A DNA stretch of 64,000 bases from Paraburkholderia bannensis NBRC 103871 (GCF_000685015.1 NZ_BAYA01000004.1:124001-188000), one strand, 5' to 3'. Shown: positions 48,927 to 58,296, counted from the first letter of the stretch. Program-made: numbers and translations. Notes: a model not told the origin generated them from the sequence alone.

Positions 48927-49706
48927 TTAAGCCATGATGTGCGCGCCGCCGTCGATGTAGACCGTGTTGCCGGTCAGGCGGCGTGCGTAGCGCGTCGCCA
49001 GATACGCGGTGGCGTAGCCGACGTCCATGATGTCGACCAGCTCGCCGAGCGGCGCGCGCTCAACGGCGTCGGCCAGCATGCGGTCGAAGTCGGGCAAGCC
49101 GGACGCCGCGCGCGTCTTGAGCGGCCCCGGCGACACGGCGTGCACGCGAATGCCGCGCGGCCCAAGCTCATACGCCAGATAGCGGCATGACGCTTCAAGC
49201 GCCGCTTTCACCGGCCCCATCAGGTTGTAGTTCGGCACGACGCGATTCGCGCCGTCGTAGCTCATCGCGAACAGCGTGCCGCCGTTTTTCATGAGCGGCA
49301 CGGATCGCTTAGCCATCCGAATAAATGAATGGCATGACACATCCATCGCATAAGCGAAGCCTTGCGCCGACGAATCGAGGAGACCACCTTGCAGATCGGC
49401 TTTGGGTGCGTAGGCGATCGAGTGCAGCATGATGTCGAGCGTGCCCCACTGCTCGCGCAGCGCCTCGAATACGGCATCGAGCTGCCCGTCGTCTTCAACG
49501 TTCAACGGCAGCAGCATCGTTGCGCCGAGTTCCTTTGCGAGCGGCTCGACGTAGGGTTTGGCCTTGTCGTTGAGATAGGTGAGCGCGAGTTCCGCGCCCA
49601 GTTCGGCGAACGCGCGTGCACAGCCGTAGGCGATCGATTCGGCGTTCGCCACGCCGGTCACGAGAGCGCGCATGCCGGCGAGCGGACGGTCGGAAGAAGT
49701 CTGCAT
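48927..49706 (-). CDS. fabI: Enoyl-ACP reductase FabI
   Basis: A 259-residue NADH-dependent reductase of the fatty-acid cycle. GVANAESIAYG is the cofactor loop; the catalytic Tyr-x6-Lys is in PNYNLMGPVKAALEA, with the substrate Tyr in MSYDGANR. It lies in the same neighbourhood as a PHB-type protein and a phosphotransacylase-acetate kinase pair, an arrangement also known from other proteobacteria, and may be a second FabI used in that context. A terminator lies between it and DUF3141 upstream. Confidence 0.9.
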   Translation of the reverse strand: MQTSSDRPLAGMRALVTGVANAESIAYGCARAFAELGAELALTYLNDKAKPYVEPLAKELGATMLLPLNVEDDGQLDAVFEALREQWGTLDIMLHSIAYAPKADLQGGLLDSSAQGFAYAMDVSCHSFIRMAKRSVPLMKNGGTLFAMSYDGANRVVPNYNLMGPVKAALEASCRYLAYELGPRGIRVHAVSPGPLKTRAASGLPDFDRMLADAVERAPLGELVDIMDVGYATAYLATRYARRLTGNTVYIDGGAHIMA

Positions 49707-49750
49707 GGCTTACCTCGTTGGCGGTGAGTTGTTGCGCCAGCAACTAAACG

Positions 49751-49790
49751 AAAACGCGAGGCGGCCTGCGTCTGCAAACCGCCTCGCGCG
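49751..49790 (-). terminator. Intrinsic terminator of the DUF3141 gene
   Basis: A 10-bp stem (49755-49764 with 49779-49788) followed by TTTT on the minus strand lies 17 bases past the DUF3141 stop, so fabI probably has its own promoter. Confidence 0.7.
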
Positions 49791-49806
49791 ATGCATCGTC
49801 TACCGC

Positions 49807-52722
49807 TTATTCTCCAGCGCGCGACGCCCGGCGACGCGCCGCCGCGGGACGCGTCGCACGCGTAGCCGACGGCGCGCTCGTCGAACGTGCGCCGCGTGCA
49901 GCCGAGGCTTTGGTCGCGGGCGCTTTCGGCTCGACGGGCGCGGCGACTGCGTGCGCCGCCGCTGCTGCCGCGGCCTTCACTTTGGAGGCCGGACGTGCGG
50001 CGCGCTTCGGCTTTTCCACCACGACGGGCGCCGGTTTCGCGGCGGCAACGACCTTGGCGGCTTTGGCGCGGGTGCGTGCCGGTGCAGCAACAGGCGTCGC
50101 GGCCTTCACTTCGACGGGTGCAGAAGACGCCGACGCAGCGCCCTTCGAACCCGCCGGAGCCGTTTGCGAACCCGTATCGGCCTTGCCGCCTGCGCTGCCA
50201 CCTGAGTTGCCCCCCGCACTGCCTGCTCCCCCGCTTCCCGGCGGCGGCGGCAACGCGTCCTTCTCGCTGCCGGGCTCCAGCCCCAGCACGCGCTGCACTT
50301 CGGCAAAGCGGTCGGCGCGCTCGCCTTCGAGCGGCTCATACGCCGTCGCCACCTGGTAGACCACTGCCATCAGCGTGCGCCGCGTACGTGCATCCGGCAC
50401 GAGATCGGGCAACGCATTGATCGCGGCCTGCGCATCGAGCTGCACGATCGCGCCCTGGCGGCGCGCCGCTTCCTTGAGCTCGGCGATGCTCGGCTGCCGG
50501 TCGCCCAGGTACTCGCGGCCCAGTTCCCGCATGCGCTGGAACGGACGGTACTGCACCACGTGCATTTCATCGGCGAGATACGCGAGCACGCGCATGAACG
50601 CGTCGAGCAGCGTGCCGTCGTGCAGATGCGCGCGCGCCGCGCGCAGACGCGTCTGCGCCAGTTCCCTGCGCAGCGCCGAGAGCGGCGGCGCAATCGGGTC
50701 GAGCGGCGTATTGGGCGCAACGCCCACCCATGCCTGCACCCACGGCGCGGTGTAGAGGCTGTAGAACGTGCGCTCGACCCACGCATCGCGGGCATCGCGA
50801 TACGCGTCCCAGGCGCCTTCGATGGTCGCCGACACCTGCTTTTCGATCAGCGTGAACGGGTTGTCCGACGCGGCCGGCTTGCGATGCGCGCGCACCGCTT
50901 CGGCGACGGCGGGCAGCACGCCCAGCACCGGGTTGGCATCGCTGAACACGCTGCGCTCCACGCGCGACGGATGCGCCTCGCGCAGCAGGTGCGCCGTGAG
51001 CGCGTTGCTCGATCCCCGCACGAGCGGCGAGACGTACAGGTCGTAAATGCGCTGGTTATTCTCGGCGAAACGGCGCACGACTTCGAACGGCTGCTCGTCG
51101 TCGCGACCGTCGTCCAGCGCCAGCACGTCGTCGATCGAACGGCGCTCGAAGCGGATCTCGTAGCGCCCTTCGAGCGCCTCCAGGCGGCCCGCTTCCGGCG
51201 TCGAGTCGGTGATCTTCGCTTCGTAGAGTCCCGGCGGCAGCACGTCGATCAGGTCGAGCGCCGAAAATAGTTCGGTGTGCTCCTTATTCGCCACGCTCGC
51301 CGAAACGAAGATGCCCAGGTGCCCCACCTTGTCGTGCAGGCAATAGACGATCACCTGTTCGTTGGCGACGATTTCATCGACGCTTGCGTACAGGTCGGGA
51401 ATCCAGTTGAGCGCCTGTTGCGGCGGCGTGATGTTGTCGCCCCACGAAGCCAGCACGATGATCGACGTGCGGATGTTGCGCAGGTCGACCGGCGAGCGCG
51501 CGTTCTTCGCATACACCTCGTTGCGCGTGAGGTGATTGCCGACGAACAGGTTCTGCACGATCCAGTCGATTTCCGCGCGATTGAGCTGGAAATGGCCGCC
51601 CCACCAGCGCTCGAATTCCAGGAAGCGCTCGCGCTCCGTATCGACGCGCGCATAGAGGTTGTAGAGCTTGCCCCAGAACGTGTTGGCCGGGTTCAGGTTC
51701 TCGAAGTTCTGCACGAGATGCGCGCCGTCGAAGTGGCCATCGCCCAGGTCGGCGGCCAGCGACGAGGCCCACGAACCGCCCAGCATGCCGCCCGAATAGC
51801 GCATCGGGTTCTTGCCGCGCACGCCAGCCCAGTACGACAGCGGCGAGCCCGCGAGCATCAGCGGCCCGACCAGCGAAGGCGCGGACGCCGCGAGCAGCGC
51901 TGCGGCCCAGCCGCCCTGGCAGTTGCCGATCACGAAGGGCAGACCGTCTGCGTCGGCGTGCAGTTCGCGCACCTTGCGCAGGAATTCGGCTTCGGCCTTG
52001 CCGACCGATTCGATCGTCTGCGTTTCGGTCGGCACCGGGAAGAAGGTCACGAAGTAGCAGGGATGGCCCTTGCGCAGCGCGATGCCGACTTCGCTGTCCA
52101 TCTTGAAGCCCGCGATGCCGGGGCCGTGTCCCGCGCGCGGATCGATCACGACGAACGGACGCATGCGCGGATCGGTCTGCACGCCCGCTTCGGGCTTGAT
52201 GCGCAGCAGTGCGTAATTGCAGGGGTCGTCGAGTTCACGCCCATCGACGATCACGTCGTAGTCGAACGCGAGCACCGGCGGCATGCCCGCCTTTTCGTGC
52301 ATATACGTCTGGTTGCCGCGCTCGCGCAGCACGTCGAGGAACAGCACGCTGCGCTGCCACGCGTCGAACAGGTAATCGAACAGCGGCTGGATCGCGGCAG
52401 GCGCGGCGGCGGGCAGTTTCGGCGCGGCGGGCAGGCTGGCCGCCGCCGACGGCTCGCGCGTCAGGGCGAAACCGCTGAACGGCGCCGCCTGCGAGATCGC
52501 CGTTTGCCACACATTGCCGAGCACATTGCTGAAGGCGGACTGCGCGGCTTCGGCCGATTCGGCGAAGGCATCGGCGATGGGCTGGAACGGCGGCAGCGTC
52601 TTGAGTGCGGGGAACGACGACAGCGGCCAGAGGGGCCAGAACGGCGCGGCGGGAGTGGAAGTCGCCTGGGCGGCGCTGGAAGGGGCAGACGAGGAAGCGG
52701 ACGAGAGGGCGGAAACTGCCAC
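49807..52722 (-). CDS. DUF3141 protein, PhaC-like with H1-like tail
   Basis: A 971-residue protein. Domains in order: an Ala/Ser/Pro-rich start (about 1-110); an alpha/beta-hydrolase core with the lipase-like GNCQGG, a cysteine in the nucleophile position as in PHB synthase PhaC; a long helical region of unknown function (about 470-820, YEIRFERRSIDDVLALDDGRDDEQPFEVV onward); and a Lys/Ala/Pro-rich tail of about 140 residues. The GTG start at 52722 follows an AAAGGAG site. It is divergent from pta-ackA. Whether it makes polymer or hydrolyses acyl-CoA is unknown. Confidence 0.85.
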   Translation of the reverse strand: MAVSALSSASSSAPSSAAQATSTPAAPFWPLWPLSSFPALKTLPPFQPIADAFAESAEAAQSAFSNVLGNVWQTAISQAAPFSGFALTREPSAAASLPAAPKLPAAAPAAIQPLFDYLFDAWQRSVLFLDVLRERGNQTYMHEKAGMPPVLAFDYDVIVDGRELDDPCNYALLRIKPEAGVQTDPRMRPFVVIDPRAGHGPGIAGFKMDSEVGIALRKGHPCYFVTFFPVPTETQTIESVGKAEAEFLRKVRELHADADGLPFVIGNCQGGWAAALLAASAPSLVGPLMLAGSPLSYWAGVRGKNPMRYSGGMLGGSWASSLAADLGDGHFDGAHLVQNFENLNPANTFWGKLYNLYARVDTERERFLEFERWWGGHFQLNRAEIDWIVQNLFVGNHLTRNEVYAKNARSPVDLRNIRTSIIVLASWGDNITPPQQALNWIPDLYASVDEIVANEQVIVYCLHDKVGHLGIFVSASVANKEHTELFSALDLIDVLPPGLYEAKITDSTPEAGRLEALEGRYEIRFERRSIDDVLALDDGRDDEQPFEVVRRFAENNQRIYDLYVSPLVRGSSNALTAHLLREAHPSRVERSVFSDANPVLGVLPAVAEAVRAHRKPAASDNPFTLIEKQVSATIEGAWDAYRDARDAWVERTFYSLYTAPWVQAWVGVAPNTPLDPIAPPLSALRRELAQTRLRAARAHLHDGTLLDAFMRVLAYLADEMHVVQYRPFQRMRELGREYLGDRQPSIAELKEAARRQGAIVQLDAQAAINALPDLVPDARTRRTLMAVVYQVATAYEPLEGERADRFAEVQRVLGLEPGSEKDALPPPPGSGGAGSAGGNSGGSAGGKADTGSQTAPAGSKGAASASSAPVEVKAATPVAAPARTRAKAAKVVAAAKPAPVVVEKPKRAARPASKVKAAAAAAAHAVAAPVEPKAPATKASAARGARSTSAPSATRATRPAAARRRASRAGE

Positions 52723-53165
52723 GACACGAATCTCCTTTAACGGGGTGCGCGTCGCGCAACGGCAAAGCGCAGGCGAGCGCACGCGGCAGTCATGCTGCAC
52801 TGCAAAAGTCCAATCTAGGCAGCGCCTCGCCGAAAGTCAAGGCGGGCCGGATCAGGTTTGCGTGTCATGATCGCGCCGCCTCGTGAATGCGGCGTGACAG
52901 AAACATGGCGATGCGCGCGGCGCTTTGCTGCATGGCCCGCAGAAGGCCTGCGCGCGATCATGCGTGACGCATGCGGACGCGGCGTCACGCTGCGTAAAGC
53001 GCACTTTGCGCGCTCGACAAAACCCGCTGGACTACACTATTGGCGCTTTGCGCGGCGCAGCATGACCGTGCGAAAACGCGGCCGTGTGTGCCTCCACGCG
53101 TGGCCCGAAGCCGTTGCCTCACGTCGTCACATTCGCGTTCGAACATGCCTTGCGTGGAGCCTGAA
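52723..53165. other. 443-bp divergent gap between DUF3141 and pta
   Basis: Contains a 15-bp perfect palindrome (52959-52973, CATGCGT-G-ACGCATG) whose right part belongs to a larger 8-bp inverted repeat (52962-52969 with 52983-52990). A TACACT -10-like hexamer lies at 53033-53038. No gene was seen; this is the shared regulatory region of both units. Confidence 0.6.
52959..52990. promoter_or_regulatory. Palindromic operator candidate between DUF3141 and pta
   Basis: A 15-bp perfect palindrome (52959-52973) and an overlapping 8-bp inverted repeat with 13-base spacing (52962-52969/52983-52990, GCGTGACG/CGTCACGC). It lies midway between the two divergent starts and is GC-rich, unlike FNR or CRP sites. 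The cognate regulator is unknown. Confidence 0.5.
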
Positions 53166-54107
53166 ATGACTGCAACGCCCGACAAGTATTCGGTTCTGCT
53201 GACACGCTGCGCGGGCCTGCCGCCCGTGCCCACGGCCGTCGCCCATCCCTGCGATGTCTCGTCGCTCACGGGCGCGCTCGACGCCGCCAACCTGGGCCTG
53301 ATCGCGCCGATCCTCGTCGGCCCCGAAGAAAAGATCCGCGCGGTCGCGCAGGAAGCCAATCTTCCGCTCGACCACGTCACGATCGTCGATGCGCCGCACA
53401 GCCACGCGTCCGCCGCGCGTGCCGTGCTCGCGGTGCGCTCGGGCGAAGCCGAACTCCTCATGAAAGGCAGCCTGCACACCGACGAGCTGCTGCACGAAGT
53501 CGCCTCCGGCTCCAACGGCCTGCGCACCGAGCGCCGCCTCTCGCATGTGTTCGCGATGGACGTGCCTACCTATCACAAGCCGCTTTTCATCACCGACGCC
53601 GCCGTCAACATCTTCCCCAAGCTCGCCGATAAAGCCGACATCGTGCGCAACGCCATCGATCTCGTGCAGGCGCTCGGCATTGCCACGCCGAAGGTGGCGA
53701 TCCTCGCGGCGGTCGAAACGGTCTCCGACAAGATGCCCTCGACCATCGACGCCGCCGCGCTGTGCAAGATGGCCGATCGCGGCCAGATCGAAGGCGGCCT
53801 GCTCGACGGGCCGCTCGCCTTCGACAACGCCATCAGCACCGAAGCCGCGCGCATCAAGCACATCCATTCGCCGGTCGCGGGCGACCCCGACATCCTGCTC
53901 GTGCCCGACCTCGAAGCGGGCAACATGCTCGCCAAGCAGCTGACGTTTCTCGCCGGCGCCGAAGCCGCCGGCATCGTGCTGGGTGCGCGCGTGCCCATCA
54001 TCCTCACGAGCCGCGCCGACACCGTGCGCTCGCGCATCGGCAGTTGCGCCATCGCCGTGCTGCTCGCGCATGCGCGCCGCGCGCGCCAGAACGCGGAGGT
54101 GCTGTAA
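53166..54107 (+). CDS. pta: Phosphate acetyl/butyryltransferase
   Basis: A 313-residue protein equal to the catalytic PTA_PTB domain. It has LLMKGSLHTDELLHEV, LSHVFAMDVPTYHKPLFITDAA and, near the end, LDGPLAFDNAI and DILLVPDLEAGNMLAKQL, all family motifs. It converts acyl-CoA and phosphate to acyl phosphate. Length matches short Ptb-type enzymes rather than the long E. coli Pta; either acetyl or butyryl groups may be preferred. Its ATG follows GGAG by 6 bases, and its stop is directly followed by the ackA start. Confidence 0.9.
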   Translation: MTATPDKYSVLLTRCAGLPPVPTAVAHPCDVSSLTGALDAANLGLIAPILVGPEEKIRAVAQEANLPLDHVTIVDAPHSHASAARAVLAVRSGEAELLMKGSLHTDELLHEVASGSNGLRTERRLSHVFAMDVPTYHKPLFITDAAVNIFPKLADKADIVRNAIDLVQALGIATPKVAILAAVETVSDKMPSTIDAAALCKMADRGQIEGGLLDGPLAFDNAISTEAARIKHIHSPVAGDPDILLVPDLEAGNMLAKQLTFLAGAEAAGIVLGARVPIILTSRADTVRSRIGSCAIAVLLAHARRARQNAEVL

Positions 54108-55379
54108 ATGAGCGTCGACACGTCGTTCGCGTCGCACCCGAATCACCATAACGGCGAAGGCCAGATCGTGCTGGTCGTGAACGCCGGATCGTCGAGCATC
54201 AAGTGCTCGGTGTATCGCGTGATCGACGATCCGAATGTGGAAGGCGGCGCGCGTGCGATCCATGGCGCGGGCGGGCAGATCGAAGGCATTGGCGTGGCGC
54301 CGCGCGTCGAAGCGCATATGGCCGACGGCCGCCTGATCGTCGACGAGAAGTTTCCCGTGGCGCAGGTCGCCGATCACGACGCCGCGTTCCGCCTGCTGCG
54401 CCTCGTGCTCGCGGTCGGCCTGCGCGACACGCCGCCCGCTGCGATCGGCCATCGGGTCGTGCACGGCGGCGCGCACTTCAAGGACGCGACGCTGATCGAC
54501 GATCAGGTCATCAACGAACTCGATGCGCTCACGCCGCTCGCGCCGCTGCACCAGCCGCACAATCTCGCGGCGATCCGCGCGGTGCGCATCGCCGCGCCCG
54601 AATTGCCGCAGGTCGCCTGCTTCGACACGGCGTTTCACGCGGGCAACGACATCATGGCGCAGCTGTTCGCGCTGCCTTACCGCTACTACGAAGAAGGCAT
54701 TCGCCGATACGGCTTTCACGGCCTTTCGTACGAGTACATCGCGCATCACCTGCATGCGGTCGCACCCGATATCGCGCGCGGGCGCGTGGTGGTCGCGCAT
54801 CTGGGCAACGGCGCGAGCCTGTGCGCCATGCGCGACGGCAAGAGCGTGGAGACGACCATGGGTCTCACCGCACTCGACGGCCTGCCGATGGGCACGCGCT
54901 GCGGCGCGCTCGATGCGGGCGCGGTGCTGTGGATGCTCGAACACGGCATGGGCCACGACGAAATCCAGAAGCTGCTGTATCACGACTCGGGCCTCAAGGG
55001 CCTGTCGGGCGTGAGCAGCGACATGCGCGAGCTGCTGGCAAGCGGCAGCGCGCAGGCGAAGCTCGCCATCGACTTCTACACGTACCGGATCGCGCAGGAA
55101 GTGGGCAAGCTCGCCGTGGTGCTGGGCGGGCTGGATGCGCTGGTGTTCACGGCCGGGATCGGCGAGCATGCGCCGCAGATCCGCGCGCAGGTGTGCGAGC
55201 GGCTCGCGCCGCTATTTGGCGTGACGCTGGATACCGCCGCCAATGACGCGGGCAAGGAGCGCGTGGCCGCACGCGACAGCCGCGTGCCGGTGTTCGCGGT
55301 TCGCACCGATGAAGAAGGGATGATCGCGCTGCATACCGCGCGCTTGCTGCGCAACGCACCCGCGGCGCGGGCGCATTGA
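54108..55379 (+). CDS. ackA: Acetate/propionate-family kinase
   Basis: A 423-residue kinase of the acetate kinase family with the phosphate motif NAGSSSIKCSVY (25-36), HRVVHGG, RRYGFHGLSYEYIA and LGNGASLCAM. It turns acyl phosphate and ADP into acid and ATP, completing a substrate-level phosphorylation pair with pta. It begins on the base after the pta stop. Conserved catalytic residues are present by motif; no truncation. The pair probably lets excess acyl-CoA, for example from PHB turnover, be converted to ATP. Confidence 0.92.
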   Translation: MSVDTSFASHPNHHNGEGQIVLVVNAGSSSIKCSVYRVIDDPNVEGGARAIHGAGGQIEGIGVAPRVEAHMADGRLIVDEKFPVAQVADHDAAFRLLRLVLAVGLRDTPPAAIGHRVVHGGAHFKDATLIDDQVINELDALTPLAPLHQPHNLAAIRAVRIAAPELPQVACFDTAFHAGNDIMAQLFALPYRYYEEGIRRYGFHGLSYEYIAHHLHAVAPDIARGRVVVAHLGNGASLCAMRDGKSVETTMGLTALDGLPMGTRCGALDAGAVLWMLEHGMGHDEIQKLLYHDSGLKGLSGVSSDMRELLASGSAQAKLAIDFYTYRIAQEVGKLAVVLGGLDALVFTAGIGEHAPQIRAQVCERLAPLFGVTLDTAANDAGKERVAARDSRVPVFAVRTDEEGMIALHTARLLRNAPAARAH

Positions 55380-55388
55380 CGCCTGCGT

Positions 55389-56033
55389 TCAGGCGTACCT
55401 GAGACGCGCTTCGATGATTTGCGCGACGTGCTCCTGCGCAGCGTCGCGGCCCTCGTCACTGCCCTCGTCGCGCAATCTGCGCGGCGCTTCGCAATGCACG
55501 AGCGTATCGACGAAATACTTCGCGCGCGGCCACGGCCCGAAGCCCGCCGCCGTGTTGATATGCCCCGCATCGCCAAGATTCACGAACGCGCTGCCCAGTT
55601 GCCGCGCAAGACGCTGCGCGCCTTCCAGCGACATCCACGGATCCGTTTCGCTGCCGATCAGGATCGACGGCACATTCAGGCGGCGCGCCTCGAACGGCCC
55701 CGCGAAGCGGAACTTCTCCGGGCTCGCGGGCGCGACGAACAGCACGCCCGCCACATCGGCGTTCAGCAAGCCCTGTTGCAGCGCATAGGCCGTCACAAGG
55801 CAGCCGAAGCTGTGCGCCGCCAGCAGGAACGGCCCGCGTTCGCGCGCGAGCAGTTGCGCGAGCGCGCGGCTCCACACCGCCAGATTGGGCGCGTCCCAAT
55901 CGTCCTGTTCGACGCGCAACGAGCGCGCGAACTGGCGCTCCAGCCAGCTTTGCCAATGTGCGCCGTCGCTGCCGTGCAGGCCCGGCACGGTGACGAGTCG
56001 CGGCGGCCAGCGTGATTGCGCGCACGAAAGCAT
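55389..56033 (-). CDS. RBBP9/YdeN-family alpha/beta hydrolase
   Basis: A 214-residue hydrolase beginning PRLVTVPGLHGSDGAHWQSWLE, with nucleophile AAHSFGC (Ser75) and GDAGHINTAAGFGPWP near the end, the serine hydrolase pattern of the RBBP9/YdeN family. The ATG at 56033 has a GAGG site. Its stop is nine bases from the convergent ackA stop, leaving no room for a terminator. Substrate unknown. Confidence 0.87.
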   Translation of the reverse strand: MLSCAQSRWPPRLVTVPGLHGSDGAHWQSWLERQFARSLRVEQDDWDAPNLAVWSRALAQLLARERGPFLLAAHSFGCLVTAYALQQGLLNADVAGVLFVAPASPEKFRFAGPFEARRLNVPSILIGSETDPWMSLEGAQRLARQLGSAFVNLGDAGHINTAAGFGPWPRAKYFVDTLVHCEAPRRLRDEGSDEGRDAAQEHVAQIIEARLRYA

Positions 56034-56334
56034 GATTTTTTCCTCGCTTCGACGGATCGTGGAGCGATTGTGATACGCACGTCGCACGCGCCGAACCAAT
56101 TTTTTTTGCTTTGCTTTTTCGCGACCTCGCGATGGTGCGGCGCAGTGCACGGCGGATTGCGCCCTCGCGGAGAAAGCGCGGCGGCTGACGGCACGAAAAA
56201 GTAGAATGTGACGGATCCGGGCAGGCCATCCGGCAATCAGCAGCAATCCGCGCCAATCAGCACCAATCCGCGCCAACCCGCCCTATCGCGGCTATCGCTG
56301 TGTTGCGCGGCGATTTCGAGGGAAACGTATCACG
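56034..56334. other. 301-bp gap between the RBBP9-like gene and ghrA
   Basis: Divergent promoter region. It contains poly-T runs (56100-56121) and two 20-bp direct repeats (56235-56254 and 56255-56274). A GAGGGAAAC ribosome-binding site precedes ghrA. No gene was seen. Confidence 0.6.
56235..56274. repeat. Two 20-bp tandem repeats upstream of ghrA
   Basis: AATCAGCAGCAATCCGCGCC is followed directly by the same sequence with a single G-to-C change. A partial third copy (AACCCGCC) follows. Confidence 0.8.
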
Positions 56335-57285
56335 ATGAAGATTCTGTTCTGGCTCCCGCAATCCGATGGTTCCGCCTGGCTCGCCGCCCTTGCGCGCGCA
56401 CTGCCCGACGCCGAACTGCGCGAATGGCAGCCCGGCGACACGGCGAGCGCCGATTTCGCCGTCGTCTGGCATCCACCGCGTGAGATGTTCGCCGCGCCGC
56501 GTGGCCTGCGCGCGATCTTCAACCTGGGCGCGGGCGTCGACGCGATCCTCGCGCTCGAACGCGATCACCCCGGCACGCTGCCGCAGGATGCCTTGCTCGT
56601 ACGCCTGGAAGATTCGGGCATGGGGCCGCAGATGGCCGAGTACGTGCAGCACGCCGTGCTGCGTTATCTGCGCCGCTTCGACGATTACGCGCGACTGCAG
56701 GCGCGCCGCGAATGGCATGTGCTCGCGCCGCATCCGCTGGAAACGTTCACGGTGGGCGTGCTCGGCCTTGGCGTGCTGGGCGCGCAGGTCGCGCGCGCGG
56801 TGGCGTCGCTCGGCGTGCCGGTGCGCGGCTTTTCGCGCAGCGCGAAAACGATCGACGGCATCAAGACCTTTTCGGGCGAACTGCGCGGCCCGCAATTCGA
56901 CGCCTTTCTCGACGATGTGAAAGTGCTCGTGAACCTGCTGCCCGCCACGCCCGATACGCATGATGTGCTCGACGCCGCCACCTTCGGCAAGCTCGCGCGC
57001 GGCGCGTATGTCGTGAACGTGGCGCGCGGCACGCATCTGGTCGAGCAGGATCTGCTCGACGCGCTCGCCAGCGGCGCGCTCGCAGGCGCCACGCTCGACG
57101 TCTTCCGCACCGAACCGCTGCCGGGCGACCATCCGTTCTGGCAGGAGCCGCGCATCACGATCACGCCGCATAGCTCGGCGCTAACGTTGCGCGACGAAGC
57201 GGTCTCGCAGATCGCGGACAAGATCGAGGCGCTTGCGCACGGTGAAACCGTGAGCGGCGTCGTGCATATCAAGCGCGGATATTGA
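56335..57285 (+). CDS. ghrA: Glyoxylate/hydroxypyruvate reductase A
   Basis: A 316-residue D-2-hydroxyacid dehydrogenase. The NAD(P) motif is GLGVLGAQ (about 142-149); catalytic Arg is in VVNVARGTHLVEQ, Glu in FRTEPLPGDHPFW and His in ITPHSSAL. The DEAVSQIADKIEALAHGE C-terminal helix is typical of GhrA. It reduces glyoxylate and hydroxypyruvate. It precedes the HMG-CoA lyase gene by 41 bases; co-transcription is likely. Confidence 0.92.
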   Translation: MKILFWLPQSDGSAWLAALARALPDAELREWQPGDTASADFAVVWHPPREMFAAPRGLRAIFNLGAGVDAILALERDHPGTLPQDALLVRLEDSGMGPQMAEYVQHAVLRYLRRFDDYARLQARREWHVLAPHPLETFTVGVLGLGVLGAQVARAVASLGVPVRGFSRSAKTIDGIKTFSGELRGPQFDAFLDDVKVLVNLLPATPDTHDVLDAATFGKLARGAYVVNVARGTHLVEQDLLDALASGALAGATLDVFRTEPLPGDHPFWQEPRITITPHSSALTLRDEAVSQIADKIEALAHGETVSGVVHIKRGY

Positions 57286-57326
57286 GCGCGGTGTGCATCG
57301 GTAAAGAACAAAGACAGGAGACAGAC

Positions 57327-58259
57327 ATGGCATCAAACGTACTACCCAGCGCAGTCAAGATCGTCGAAGTCGGCCCGCGCGACGGCCTGCAAAACGAAAA
57401 GGAATTCGTCCCCACGCCGGTGAAGATCGAGCTGATCGATCGCCTCACGCGGGCGGGCTTTGCGAACGTCGAAGCCGCGTCGTTCGTCTCGCCGAAATGG
57501 GTGCCGCAAATGGCCGACGGCGCGCAGGTGATGGACGGCATCGCGCGTGGCGCGGGCACGATCTACTCGGCGCTCACGCCGAACCTGCGCGGCTTCGAAG
57601 GCGCACTCGCCGCGCGCGCCGATGAAATCGTGATCTTCGGCGCGGCAAGCGAAGCGTTCTCGCAGAAGAACATCAACTGCTCCATCGCCGAAAGCATCGA
57701 ACGGTTCGCGCCCGTCGCCGAAGCGGCGAAGGCCAACGGCGTGCGCATCCGCGGCAGCGTGTCGTGCTCGCTGGGCTGCCCGTATCAGGGCGACGTGCCG
57801 GTGGCGTCGGTGGTGGACGTGGTGCAGCGCTTCGCCGCGCTCGGCTGCGACGAAATCGATATCGCCGATACGATCGGCGTGGGCACGGCAAAGCGCGTGC
57901 ACGAAGTGTTCGACGCCGTCACGAAGGTGTTCCCGCGCGAGCGTCTTTCGGGCCACTTCCACGATACTTACGGGCAGGCGCTCGCGAATATCTACGCCGC
58001 GCTCGAAGAAGGCATCGCGATCTTTCACGCATCCGTGGCGGGCCTGGGCGGCTGTCCGTATGCGAAGGGCGCGACCGGCAACGTCGCGACCGAAGACGTG
58101 CTGTACCTGATGAACGGCCTGGGCATCCAGACGGGCGTCGACCTCGACCAGGTGGTGGCCGCTGGCGACTTCATCTCGCGCGCGATTGGCCGCAACAACG
58201 TTTCGCGCGCGGGCAAGGCGCTGCTCGCCAAACAGCAAAGCGCCGCCGCCTGCGCCTGA
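57327..58259 (+). CDS. mvaB: Hydroxymethylglutaryl-CoA lyase
   Basis: A 310-residue HMGL. The active-site signature starts EVGPRDGLQNEK (catalytic Arg), the divalent-metal HFHDTYGQALAN and the flexible GLGGCPYAKGATGNVATED loop with the conserved catalytic cysteine are all present. It splits HMG-CoA to acetyl-CoA and acetoacetate, the last step of leucine degradation. ATG at 57327 follows a GGAG site. Other genes of leucine/isovaleryl catabolism are not in the window. Confidence 0.95.
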   Translation: MASNVLPSAVKIVEVGPRDGLQNEKEFVPTPVKIELIDRLTRAGFANVEAASFVSPKWVPQMADGAQVMDGIARGAGTIYSALTPNLRGFEGALAARADEIVIFGAASEAFSQKNINCSIAESIERFAPVAEAAKANGVRIRGSVSCSLGCPYQGDVPVASVVDVVQRFAALGCDEIDIADTIGVGTAKRVHEVFDAVTKVFPRERLSGHFHDTYGQALANIYAALEEGIAIFHASVAGLGGCPYAKGATGNVATEDVLYLMNGLGIQTGVDLDQVVAAGDFISRAIGRNNVSRAGKALLAKQQSAAACA

Positions 58260-58296
58260 TTTGAATACTGATCGCAGTACGAAGGAAAACATCGAC

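Noticed and set aside
53040..53165. Upstream in-frame extension of pta.
   Set aside because: No conserved residues and a good GGAG site precedes the ATG at 53166.
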